Shown: piece by piece, positions 1 through 7,500 of the stretch | Layout: every line of letters begins with the position of its first letter | Numbering within the stretch: the stretch's first letter is position 1 | Notes under the pieces: model-generated | The model's input: only the letters and a program-made list of their open reading frames with translations | Told to the model about the DNA's origin: nothing | Databases searched by the model: none | Source: Acidobacteriota bacterium | GTDB lineage: Bacteria; Acidobacteriota; Vicinamibacteria; Vicinamibacterales; Fen-181 | Direction of reading: 5' to 3' | Assembly (NCBI GenBank): GCA_017883185.1 | Contig: JADGOB010000021.1 | Location: 1 to 40,889 of the forward strand | DNA length: 40,889 bases | Made by a program: the position numbers and the translations under genes

Positions 1-61
1 TGACCGCCACCACCCCGCAGGACTCAACGGCCTGCGTCGTCTCGACGCGTCCATGTGACAT
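1..61 (-). CDS. eda: KDPG/KHG aldolase, N-terminal fragment (runs off the window)
   Basis: Only the first 20 codons are present; the gene continues beyond the left edge. Reading leftward from the ATG at 61 gives a short polar start and then ESCGVVAV, which resembles the first beta strand of 2-dehydro-3-deoxy-phosphogluconate aldolases, where a G-V-V-A/P-V word opens the TIM barrel. An AGGA lies nine bases before the ATG. The gene follows kduD on the same strand. KduD makes 2-keto-3-deoxygluconate, and after phosphorylation the aldolase splits it to pyruvate and glyceraldehyde 3-phosphate, so the order fits a uronate operon. The catalytic lysine lies outside the window, so the call rests on a short match plus context. 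Confidence 0.5.
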   Translation of the reverse strand, partial: MSHGRVETTQAVESCGVVAV

Positions 62-77
62 AGATGAGAATCCTGAT

Positions 78-97
78 CGCGGGCCTGAAGGCCCGCG
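78..97. repeat. Intergenic hairpin CGCGGGCC-TGAA-GGCCCGCG
   Basis: A perfect 8-bp GC stem closes a TGAA tetraloop between the aldolase start and the kduD stop. No T-run follows on either strand, so it is more like a REP-type palindrome than a simple intrinsic terminator. Similar GC palindromes occur at 1000, 4340 and 26579. Confidence 0.6.
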
Positions 98-101
98 CCA
101 C

Positions 102-192
102 ACCCCTGTTCCCACACCCCTGTTCCCTCGCCCCTCGCCCCGATCCCCTCGCCCCGATCCCCTCGCCCCTGGCCCCTCGTCCCTGGCCCCTA
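102..192. repeat. Heptanucleotide array ending on the kduD stop codon
   Basis: Thirteen consecutive 7-base units are in register, each with CCC at positions 3-5 (for example acccctg, ttccctc, gccccga, tcccctc, gcccctg). The last unit, gccccta at 186-192, contains the kduD stop codon. The first four units also form a 14-bp repeat. No coding function is apparent. Confidence 0.8.
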
Positions 193-951
193 CCGCCCCA
201 TCCACCCGCCATCCACCACCAGCACGTGGCCATTCAGGTAGCTGGAAGCCTTCGACGCGAGGAACACCACCGGTCCCGCGAGGTCGGTTGGCTCGCCCCA
301 GCGCCCCGCCGGGATGCGCTCGATGATCTGCCGGCAGCGCACGGGGTCCTCGACCAGCGCCTTGGTATTGTCTGTCCGCATGTAGCCCGGCGCGATGGCA
401 TTCACGTTGACGCCCTTCGACGCCCATTCGTTGGCCAGCGCCTTGGTCAACTGCGCCACGCCTCCCTTGGCCGCCGCGTAGGACGGCACGGTCACGCCCC
501 CCTGGAACGAAAGCAGCGAGGCAATGTTGATGATCTTGCCGTGTCCCTGCGCCACCATGCGCGCGCCCGCCGCCCGGCACAGGCGGAACACGGCGGTCAG
601 GTTGATCTCCAGCACCTCGTCCCAGTCGAGGTCCTTGTGGTCCGTGGCCGGCGCACGGCGGATGATCCCGGCGTTGTTCACCAGGATGTCCACCTTGCCC
701 ATCGCCTCGACCGCCTCGGTGACCAGGCGCATCGACTCGGCGCGGTCCGACAGGTCGGCCACGATGCACTTCGTGCGGACACGCGTCTTCTCGCGAATGG
801 CGCGCTCGGTGTCGCCGGCGCAGCACCGGTCGTGCAGCACCACGTCCGCCCCGGCTTCGGCCAGCGCCGTCGCCATCGCGGCGCCCAGGCCGCGCGACGA
901 TCCGGTCACGAGTGCCACCTCGCCATCGAGCCGGAAGATATCTGTGTTCAT
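190..951 (-). CDS. kduD: 2-dehydro-3-deoxy-D-gluconate 5-dehydrogenase (SDR family)
   Basis: A classical short-chain dehydrogenase of 253 residues, the usual KduD length. It should interconvert 2,5-diketo-3-deoxygluconate and 2-keto-3-deoxygluconate with NAD(H) in the cytosol during breakdown of unsaturated uronates from pectin or alginate. Visible features are the Rossmann glycine motif TGSSRGLG (residues 16-23), NNAG (92-95), the catalytic Ser145, and Tyr158/Lys162 in YAAAK. The C-terminal stretch NAIAPGYMRTDNT is typical of KduD among SDRs. A GGGAGG sits six bases before the ATG at 951. It lies 139 bases downstream of the KduI-like gene on the same strand and upstream of the aldolase fragment, so it belongs to the leftward arm of the divergon. 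SDR specificity is never certain from motifs alone, but the neighbours support it. Confidence 0.88.
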   Translation of the reverse strand: MNTDIFRLDGEVALVTGSSRGLGAAMATALAEAGADVVLHDRCCAGDTERAIREKTRVRTKCIVADLSDRAESMRLVTEAVEAMGKVDILVNNAGIIRRAPATDHKDLDWDEVLEINLTAVFRLCRAAGARMVAQGHGKIINIASLLSFQGGVTVPSYAAAKGGVAQLTKALANEWASKGVNVNAIAPGYMRTDNTKALVEDPVRCRQIIERIPAGRWGEPTDLAGPVVFLASKASSYLNGHVLVVDGGWMGR

Positions 952-999
952 TGAAGTCCTCCCGCCGTGCCCTGGTTCCTGGACCTTACCGTGGCCCGT

Positions 1000-1019
1000 G
1001 GGCGACCGGCCGGTCGCCC
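1000..1019. repeat. 20-bp perfect palindrome GGGCGACCGG/CCGGTCGCCC
   Basis: A perfect self-complementary sequence in the 138-base gap between the KduI-like gene and kduD. ACCGT and ACGGT occur a few bases outside it, extending the symmetry loosely. It could pause or terminate transcription between the two genes, or be a REP-type repeat. No T-tract follows on the minus strand. Confidence 0.6.
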
Positions 1020-1028
1020 CTACGGTGT

Positions 1029-1091
1029 TTCGTCGTTTGTCGTCCCTCGTTCGTCGTCCCTCGTCCCTGGCCCCCGGACCCCCGATCCTCT
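1029..1091. repeat. Heptanucleotide array touching the KduI-like stop codon
   Basis: Nine in-phase 7-base units, five of them ending TCG: ttcgtcg, tttgtcg, tccctcg, ttcgtcg, tccctcg, tccctgg, cccccgg, acccccg, atcctct. The last overlaps the stop codon at 1090-1092. Three weaker units (ccctggt, tcctgga, ccttacc) lie at 970-990, on the other side of the palindrome at 1000. Confidence 0.75.
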
Positions 1092-1920
1092 ACTTCTTCG
1101 CCTGGCCCGCCTCGAGCCCCGACTTCATCGCAGCAAACTCGGGCTGGACGTTGACGACCCCGAACTGACGGTCCACGGCCTCGCGCTCGGCCGCCATCAT
1201 CCAGAGGAAGCCGATGGAACACCCAGGCGCCGCCACGTTCGGATGATAGCCGCGGGGCATCAGCACGACGTCGCCTTCGTGAACGATGGTCGCCAGTTCC
1301 GGCTCCGAGGCGTTGGTGTAGACCAGTTGGACGCCGAATGCCGGCGCGGGCATGGCCACGTAGAGGTACGCCTCCTCGAGCATCTCCGAGTGCTCATGTG
1401 GCGGCCAGGATGTCCAGTGGCCCGGCTCGCTGAAGGTGACGCCGGCCACGATCCGCCCGGCCTGGACGTTCTTGGCGAGCAGTAGGTTGATCTCGCGGCC
1501 CGCCGAGGGGCCGCCGGTCCTGAAGTGCAGGCCGCTGTCCTTCTGCACGTCGGCGAACGATACGAACTGCAGGGGATAGAGGTTGTCCACGTGCGCCGAC
1601 AGTTCGGCGAAGTCGCACCCCTCGGACCCCGGACTCACGTCGAACACGGACCCGCGCGGGATGTAGAGAGAATCGTACGGCGTCATCTCGAACCGCTGGC
1701 TGCCAACGACCACCGTGCCGCGCCCTTTCAGGCAGACCAGCCCCGTTTCGTGCGTGCCCGGATCGACGCGGACGGCCGGGTCCCCGGCCGCGAGGATGAT
1801 GCGGCCGTAGTGCAGGTGCCGCGCGGCCGTCGTGCCGGGCGCCACGCTGCGGGTGCGTCCCTTCTTCGCGGCCGTGTTGCGAACGATACATGTGCGGGGA
1901 TCGACAGCTGGCAGGTTCAT
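1090..1920 (-). CDS. KduI/IolB-family isomerase, probable 5-keto-4-deoxyuronate isomerase
   Basis: A 276-residue double-cupin protein of the KduI/IolB family. In pectin and alginate breakdown KduI converts 5-keto-4-deoxyuronate to 2,5-diketo-3-deoxygluconate, the substrate of the kduD product encoded next. The metal site is visible as PPHEHSEMLEE: His175, His177 and Glu182, with a later histidine in MPRGYHPN. The H-x-H-x4-E spacing matches KduI, whereas IolB usually has a longer insertion here; the surrounding PPHEH is more IolB-like. Database tools may therefore call it 5-deoxy-glucuronate isomerase (IolB). The start at 1920 is chosen because GGAAGTGA lies just upstream; a longer reading frame to 2007 has no such site. 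The protein is cytosolic and leads the leftward operon. Confidence 0.8.
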   Translation of the reverse strand: MNLPAVDPRTCIVRNTAAKKGRTRSVAPGTTAARHLHYGRIILAAGDPAVRVDPGTHETGLVCLKGRGTVVVGSQRFEMTPYDSLYIPRGSVFDVSPGSEGCDFAELSAHVDNLYPLQFVSFADVQKDSGLHFRTGGPSAGREINLLLAKNVQAGRIVAGVTFSEPGHWTSWPPHEHSEMLEEAYLYVAMPAPAFGVQLVYTNASEPELATIVHEGDVVLMPRGYHPNVAAPGCSIGFLWMMAAEREAVDRQFGVVNVQPEFAAMKSGLEAGQAKK

Positions 1921-2049
1921 GGATTCACTTCCGAAGTTCGACAGGGTTGACGATATGGACAATCCACAGCAGGGCGACAGATTACTATTGGCGCGTCCAC
2001 TGGGCAAGTCTCATTCTGGCGCACAATGCCTCCTGACAGGCGTCAATTC

Positions 2050-2079
2050 TTGACTCTTCAGCGACCAATGGTGTACTAA
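2050..2079 (+). promoter_or_regulatory. Candidate sigma-70 promoter for the DUF4861-gntR arm
   Basis: TTGACT (2050-2055), 18-base spacer, TACTAA (2074-2079), directed at the DUF4861 gene. The -10 hexamer lies inside the palindrome at 2071-2089, so a bound repressor would block it. Matched by eye only. Confidence 0.4.
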
Positions 2080-2089
2080 ACCTGTACAC
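2071..2089. promoter_or_regulatory. Candidate operator GTGTAC-N7-GTACAC
   Basis: A 19-bp inverted repeat with perfect 6-base half-sites in the divergent gap between the KduI-like gene and the DUF4861 gene. Its symmetry and placement over a promoter fit a dimeric repressor, most simply the GntR/FadR-type protein encoded at 3520-4290. Binding is inferred. Confidence 0.5.
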
Positions 2090-2123
2090 GCCAGCGTCTT
2101 TGGATTGGACTCGTGAAGTCTTG

Positions 2124-2136
2124 GTGGTTAGACCAC
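2124..2136. promoter_or_regulatory. Second candidate operator GTGGT-TAG-ACCAC
   Basis: A perfect inverted repeat whose core TGGTTAGACCA resembles the TGGTCNGACCA core of FadR-family operators. It lies 35 bases downstream of the first palindrome, inside the predicted leader of the DUF4861 gene. It could be a second site for the same regulator. Confidence 0.45.
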
Positions 2137-2314
2137 ACTGGATTTCTCCCCTGGATACGACCATGGGCGTCGATCGGACCCGCCGCGATGTCCTGACGCT
2201 CGCCGGCGAGGTCGGCGACGACGCGAAGGACTGCACCGGGGCCATTCGACTCGAGAGCCGAGTGAACAGCACGTACGACTACTTCCAGAAACAGCAGTGA
2301 GACGAGGACCATCC

Positions 2315-3487
2315 ATGATTCGCAAGGTGTCGGTCGTCGCATCGGTCATCGCCCTGGGGGGCGTCATGGCGCCCATCCCGCTCGCCGGCGTCGGGCCCAC
2401 GGTCACGGTGAAGAACACGCTCGGTATCGCCCGCCCCAGCGAGACCATCACGCTCTCGGCTGCCGATGTGCTCGCGGCCGTCCCCACCGACGACATCCGC
2501 AAGATCCACGTCCGCGACGCGGCGGCGGGCGGCGAACTGCTGACGCAGGCGGTGGACGTGAACGACGACGGCAAATTCGAGGAGCTGATCTTCCAGGTGG
2601 ACATTGGCCCGAACGAGACGAAGGGCTTCGAGCTCAGCGCCGGCGAGCGCGTCGTGCACAAGCGGGACGACTTCAAGGCCTACGGCCGGTTCGTCCGGGA
2701 GCGCCGAGACGACTTCGCGTGGGAGAACGACCGCGTCGCCCACCGGATGTACGGCGCGGCCCTCGAAACGTGGGCGCAGGAACCGCTGACCAGCAGCGCC
2801 GTGGACGTCTGGACCAAGCGCGTGCCGCGCCTGATCATCAACGACTGGTACCTGCTGGACGACTACCACAAGGACAACGGCACTGGGGGCGATTTCTATT
2901 CGGCGGGCAAGACCCGTGGGTGCGGCGGAAACGGCCTGTGGGTGGGCGGCAAGCTCTATCCTTCGGCGAACTTCCGCGAGTCGCGCGTGTACGCCAACGG
3001 CCCGATCCGCGTGATGTTCGACCTCGTCTACCAGCCCTGGGATGCCGCCGGCACCAAGGTCTCAGAGGTGAAGCGGATCACGCTCGACGCCGGGCAGAAC
3101 TTCAGCCGGTTCGAGAGCCGCTACACCTTCGAAGGCGGGCCGAAGGAGGTCACCTACGCCGCGGGCATCAAGAACAACGCGGGTTCAACGACCGCGAACA
3201 GCCGCGAGCGTGGCACGCTGCGCGCGTGGGAGCCGATCAAGAACGTGCCGGGCAACCTGGGGTGCGCAGTCATCGTCGACCCGGCGCAAGTCGTGGACTT
3301 CCCGCAGGCCGACGGGAACTACCTGGTGGTGGCGAAGGTGCCGGCGGGATCGCCCGCCGTGTACTACGCGGGATTTGCGTGGGAACAGACCGCCCAGGTG
3401 CCCGGCGGCGTGGAGGGCTGGGACCGCGACGTGGCGAACGTGGCTCGCCGGCTGCGGTCGCCGCTCGAGGTCACGCTCGCGAAGTGA
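2315..3487 (+). CDS. Secreted DUF4861-family protein
   Basis: A 390-residue protein with a short basic start and hydrophobic segment (about residues 3-24) consistent with a signal peptide. The rest matches what I know of DUF4861: a Val-rich N-terminal beta region (TVKNTLGIARPSETITL), then the conserved blocks INDWYLLDDYHKDNGTGGDFYS and NGLWVGGKLYPSANF (each shown here in part of a longer block), and a C-terminal PAVYYAGFAWEQ. Members are commonly found beside polysaccharide lyase and uronate catabolism genes; their reaction is not settled. Here it stands opposite a kduI/kduD/eda-type operon and 32 bases before a FadR-type regulator, so a periplasmic role on uronate-containing glycans is a reasonable inference. 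GAGGA lies six bases before the ATG at 2315. Confidence 0.8.
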   Translation: MIRKVSVVASVIALGGVMAPIPLAGVGPTVTVKNTLGIARPSETITLSAADVLAAVPTDDIRKIHVRDAAAGGELLTQAVDVNDDGKFEELIFQVDIGPNETKGFELSAGERVVHKRDDFKAYGRFVRERRDDFAWENDRVAHRMYGAALETWAQEPLTSSAVDVWTKRVPRLIINDWYLLDDYHKDNGTGGDFYSAGKTRGCGGNGLWVGGKLYPSANFRESRVYANGPIRVMFDLVYQPWDAAGTKVSEVKRITLDAGQNFSRFESRYTFEGGPKEVTYAAGIKNNAGSTTANSRERGTLRAWEPIKNVPGNLGCAVIVDPAQVVDFPQADGNYLVVAKVPAGSPAVYYAGFAWEQTAQVPGGVEGWDRDVANVARRLRSPLEVTLAK

Positions 3488-3519
3488 CGCACCTGGAACC
3501 CTGGCACGGACAAGACGAC

Positions 3520-4290
3520 ATGACTCTCATCCCCCGTCACCTACCGACGCGTTCATCCCTGCGCCGACACGCACACGACACCGTCGAGGGGCATTCGGCC
3601 GAAGGCAGCACCGAGCAGGTTGTCACGCACGTCCGCACGCAGATCGAAAGCGGCGCGCTCAAGCGGGGCGACCGGCTTCCCGCCGAGCGCGACCTCGCAT
3701 CGCTCATCGGCGTCAGCCGGCCCACGGTGCGCGCCGGCCTGCGCGCCCTGTCCGCCATGGGTGTCGTCCGTTCCCGGCACGGGTCTGGCACCTTTATTCC
3801 CGCCGGACCGCCGACGCTCGGAAGCGAACCCCTGAGTTTCCTGGCGGCACTCCACGGCTTCACCCGTGAGGAGATGTACGAGGCACGGCGGCTTCTCGAG
3901 GTCGGCGCGGCCGGCCTGGCGGCGGCACGCGCGACTCCCGATCAGCTGGCCACGATCGCCGAGGAGGTCGCCAGCCTGTTTGCCTCGATGAACGACCCAC
4001 AGAAATTCCTGCTGCACGACATTAGCTTCCATCGCGCCGTCGCCGCCGCATCCGGCAATCCCATCGTCGTCGCGCTCGTGGAGATGCTGTCGGAGTTGTA
4101 CTACGGTCGCAGGAGGGAGACCGCCTCGCAGGCCACCGAGCAGAACCTGAGAGACTCGTCCGAGATGCACCGCCGCATCTACCAGGCGATTCGGAGCGGC
4201 GATGTCGGCGGCGCCAGCGCCGCGATGAACGAGCACCTGCAGAAGTCGAGCGCCTACCAGGCCGAAGAACCGAGCGCGGCGACGACCTGA
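3520..4290 (+). CDS. GntR-family regulator, FadR subfamily (FCD domain)
   Basis: A 256-residue transcription factor. An N-terminal winged helix-turn-helix of GntR type spans about residues 30-95, with GDRLPAERDLASLIGVSRP and the wing word SRHGSGTF. A C-terminal all-helical FCD ligand domain covers about 110-240, with histidines in HDISFHRAVA and EMHRRIYQAI where the family binds a metal that helps hold carboxylic-acid effectors. FadR-subfamily regulators often sense uronates and control uronate operons (ExuR/UxuR). It sits 32 bases after the DUF4861 gene, so the two are probably co-transcribed, and the two palindromes at 2071 and 2124 are its likely targets. The start at 3520 is the first ATG after the upstream stop; the frame is open much further upstream, but that part shadows the DUF4861 gene. 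Confidence 0.85.
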   Translation: MTLIPRHLPTRSSLRRHAHDTVEGHSAEGSTEQVVTHVRTQIESGALKRGDRLPAERDLASLIGVSRPTVRAGLRALSAMGVVRSRHGSGTFIPAGPPTLGSEPLSFLAALHGFTREEMYEARRLLEVGAAGLAAARATPDQLATIAEEVASLFASMNDPQKFLLHDISFHRAVAAASGNPIVVALVEMLSELYYGRRRETASQATEQNLRDSSEMHRRIYQAIRSGDVGGASAAMNEHLQKSSAYQAEEPSAATT

Positions 4291-4339
4291 CGGTCACCCA
4301 CGCGAGCAGCAGCCAGGCGGCAATCAACGCCATCCCGCC

Positions 4340-4366
4340 GGCTGGGCGCCCCGAAGGCGCCCAGCC
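4340..4366. terminator. GC hairpin after the gntR gene
   Basis: An 11-bp perfect stem GGCTGGGCGCC / GGCGCCCAGCC with loop CCGAA, 50 bases after the regulator stop. No T-run follows, so termination is plausible but unproven; it may instead be a REP-type palindrome. Confidence 0.45.
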
Positions 4367-4480
4367 TCACCGCGAGGCCCAGGAAGGTCGCAGGCAGCGC
4401 GCTCCACGTCATAATGGATCCTGTCACCACTCCGCGCCGACGACGAGAGACTCCCGCGGTCCGCACGCGTTGTCGTCGGA

Positions 4481-4509
4481 TTGTCACGATTCTGTCACGG
4501 GCGGGACAC
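4481..4509 (+). promoter_or_regulatory. PhoB-like direct repeats upstream of the TonB receptor
   Basis: TTGTCAC, CTGTCAC and GGGACAC start at 4481, 4492 and 4503, an exact 11-bp period with 4-base spacers. This is the layout of a Pho box (CTGTCAT repeats, 7+4), the site type of PhoB/OmpR-family activators. It lies about 50-75 bases before the receptor start. The third repeat is weaker. Confidence 0.45.
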
Positions 4510-4556
4510 GAGCGGGTCGTATGGAGACTGATCGTAGAGCCTGGATTCGGTAACTT

Positions 4557-7500
4557 ATGCCACGCGTTCCGCCGCTCACGTCATCCCCTGCGACTGACCG
4601 CCATCCGGCCATGCTGACCGGCGTGCTGCGATCACTCGCTCCGCTGATCATACTGGCGCTGGCTCCCATCGCCATTCCGGGGTTGCTGGCCGAATCGTCG
4701 CGGCAGGTGCCCTTGCAGCCGCAGGCGGCGGCCCCGGGTGCCGCGTGCGGTGTGGCTGGGGTCGTGACGGCCGGCACGGCGAAACTCCCGGGCGTCGTCA
4801 TCACCGTGACGGCGACCTCAGGCGGCTCGGCCGTCGTGACGTCAACTGGTCTTGATGGGGCGTATGCCGTGTCGCTCCCGGCTCCAGGCCGGTACGAGCT
4901 GAAGGCCGAACTGGCAGCGTTCGCGACCTCGACCAAGGACGTGGCCGCGGAGACGCCGTGCCAGGTGCGCCTGGACGTGGCGATGACGCTCGCTTCCCGC
5001 GTCCAGGCGGCGGCGCCACCCACCGCGCCGATCCAGGCGCCGGCGGCTGGTGCCCACCCACCGTCAGCAGCCGCGCCGGCCCGTCCGGCAGGACCCGGGT
5101 CGCAGCGCCTGGCGCCGGGTCAGTTCCAGCGCGTTGGACCGGCCGGCAACTCGGGGGCGACGGGCCAGGTCGAACAGCTCAGCACGACAGCGGACGACGC
5201 CCGGGCCCTGGCCGAGCACCTGAACTTGCCGCCTGGGTTTTCCGCCGAGACGTTGTCGGAAACCGTGACGGCGTTCGGCAGGACCGGCCAGACCAACGAG
5301 ATGCTGCTATTCGGGCCTGGGGGCGACGGGATGTTCGGCGGGCGGGAAGGGATGACGGGGATTCCCGGGATGCCTGGCGCGGCTGGCGAAGAGGGGGCTG
5401 CGGGAGGCTTCGGGGTCGCCGGTGCTCTGCCCGGCGCACCGGGATCTGGCGGCGGCCGTGGCGGCGGAATGGGCGGCGGCATGGGCAGACCGATGGGTGG
5501 CGGGCAGCGGGGCGGGCAGCGAGGCGGGCCTGGGGCGCTTGGCGACCGCCTGGCGCTGGCCAACCGCATGCAGCAGGACCGCCCGCACGGGCAGGCGTCC
5601 TACATGTTCGGCGGATCGCCGCTCGACGCGGCGCCGTATTCGTTGAACGGTCAAGCGACCTCGAAGCCGACCTACCTCCAGCAGCGGTTTTCGGGGTCGA
5701 TCGGCGGCCAGTTCAAGATCCCTCACCTGTTCGACCTCGGGTCGCGCACGTCGTATTTCCTGAACTATTCGGGGAACCGTTCGAGCAATCTCTACAACGC
5801 GTATTCGACCGTGCCAACCGCGGCGCAGCGTGCCGGAGACTTCTCCTCATCGTCGTCGGCCCTGACCGACCCGCTGACCGGGCTGCCGTTCGCGAACAAC
5901 GTTCTCCCAATCAGCCGTCTCGACCCGTCGGCGACGGCGCTCCTGCAATACATCCCGCTGCCGAATCAGCCAGGCGACCGGCAGAATTACTACTACTCGA
6001 CCACCAATACGACCTCGTCGGACGACATCAACTTCCGGTTCATCCGGTCGTTCGGCACGCAGACTCGGCGCGGCGGACGGGGCGGCATGGGCGGCGGAGC
6101 GATGAGCGGGCCTGGCGGCGGCCGCGGTGGCGGTCCGGGCGGCGGGTCCAACCTGAACGTGACGGTCCACTACCATCGCCAGGAGAGCACCCAGAGCGGC
6201 GCGTTTCCCTCGCTCTCGGGGCAAACGACGCAATCCGGTTGGGACGTGCCGGTCGGCCTCTCGTTCACGAAGTGGGGCATCATCAATTCGCTGCGCGCGG
6301 GGTACAACCTGAACGACTCCTCGACCACCAACGCCTACGCGAACGTCCTGAACGTGGCTGGGCAGGCAGGGATTGAGGGCGTCTCGACGGACCCGTTCGA
6401 CTGGGGCGTCCCGTCGATCTCGTTCTCGGGTTTCAGCGGCCTGCGCGACATTACCCCGTCGTTGCGCCACACGCAGACCATGACGTTCAGCGACTCGATG
6501 GCGCGGATGTATAAGCGCCACAACCTGCGGTGGGGCGTGGATTTCAAGGACGAGCGCCTGGACAGCCGCACGAACAGCAGCGCGCGCGGTGCCTACGTGT
6601 TCACGGGGCTGTTCACGGGCGGCGGAACCGCCCGGCTGACCGGCGCGGATCTCGCCGACTTCCTCCTCGGCCTCCCGCAGCAGGCGTCGATCCAGTTTGG
6701 CCCGGGGCTCGAGCAGTTCCGCTCGCAGTCGTGGAACGCGTTCTTCCAGGACGACTGGAGGGTATCGTCCAACCTCACGATCAACGCGGGCATGCGATAC
6801 GAGTACCAATCGCCCTACAGCGAGGCGAGCAACCGGCTGGTCAATCTCGACGTCACCCCGGACTTCACCGCGGCCATCCCGGTCGTCGCGGGGCAGGTTG
6901 GCGCGTTCACGGGCCTGTATCCGGTCACGATCGTGGAGCCCGACCGGAACAACGTCTCGCCGCGCGTCGGGATTGCGTGGCGGCCGAAGCCCAAGACGGT
7001 GATCCGCGGCGGCTACGGGATCAACTACAGCTCCGTCCCGTACCTCTCGGTCGCGCAGAAACTGGCCGGGCAGCCGCCCTTTGCCGAGACGGGTACGCGG
7101 ATCGGCACCCCGGCGGCGCCGCTGTTGTTGTCGAACGCATTCTCGACGCCATCGTCGTCCACGACCACGAACAACTTCGGCGTGGATCGAAACTACGGCA
7201 TCGGCTTCGTCCACCTCTGGAACGTTGACGTGCAGCGCGAGTTGAGCCGCACGCTGTCGGCCGGCATCAGCTACACCGGCACGAAAGGCCTGAGCCTCGA
7301 CATCCTGCGCGCGCCGAACCGCGGCCCGACCGGGGTGACCATCAACGGCGTGCAGCCGTTCATCTGGGAGTCGTCCGGCGCCGAGTCGATCCTGCACGCC
7401 GCGTCGTTCCGCCTGATGAAGCGGCTGGCGCGTGGGGTTTCCGTCGGGGGCACGTACACGTTCTCCAAGTCGAGGGACGATGCCTCGAGCCTCGGCGGAG

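Noticed and set aside
101-192. CRISPR array
   Set aside because: Units are 7 bases with no unique spacers; a simple phased repeat.
64-954. Long plus-strand open frame opposite kduD
   Set aside because: Arg/Pro/His-rich shadow of kduD with no domain; typical of high-GC antisense frames.
2100-2300. 66-codon ORF in the divergent gap
   Set aside because: No ribosome site, overlaps the operator candidate, composition not gene-like.
4254-4487. Minus-strand 77-codon ORF, with MALIAAWLLLAWV in another frame
   Set aside because: Hydrophobic bits in two frames around the hairpin at 4340, but too short and without any family; could be decay, not supportable.
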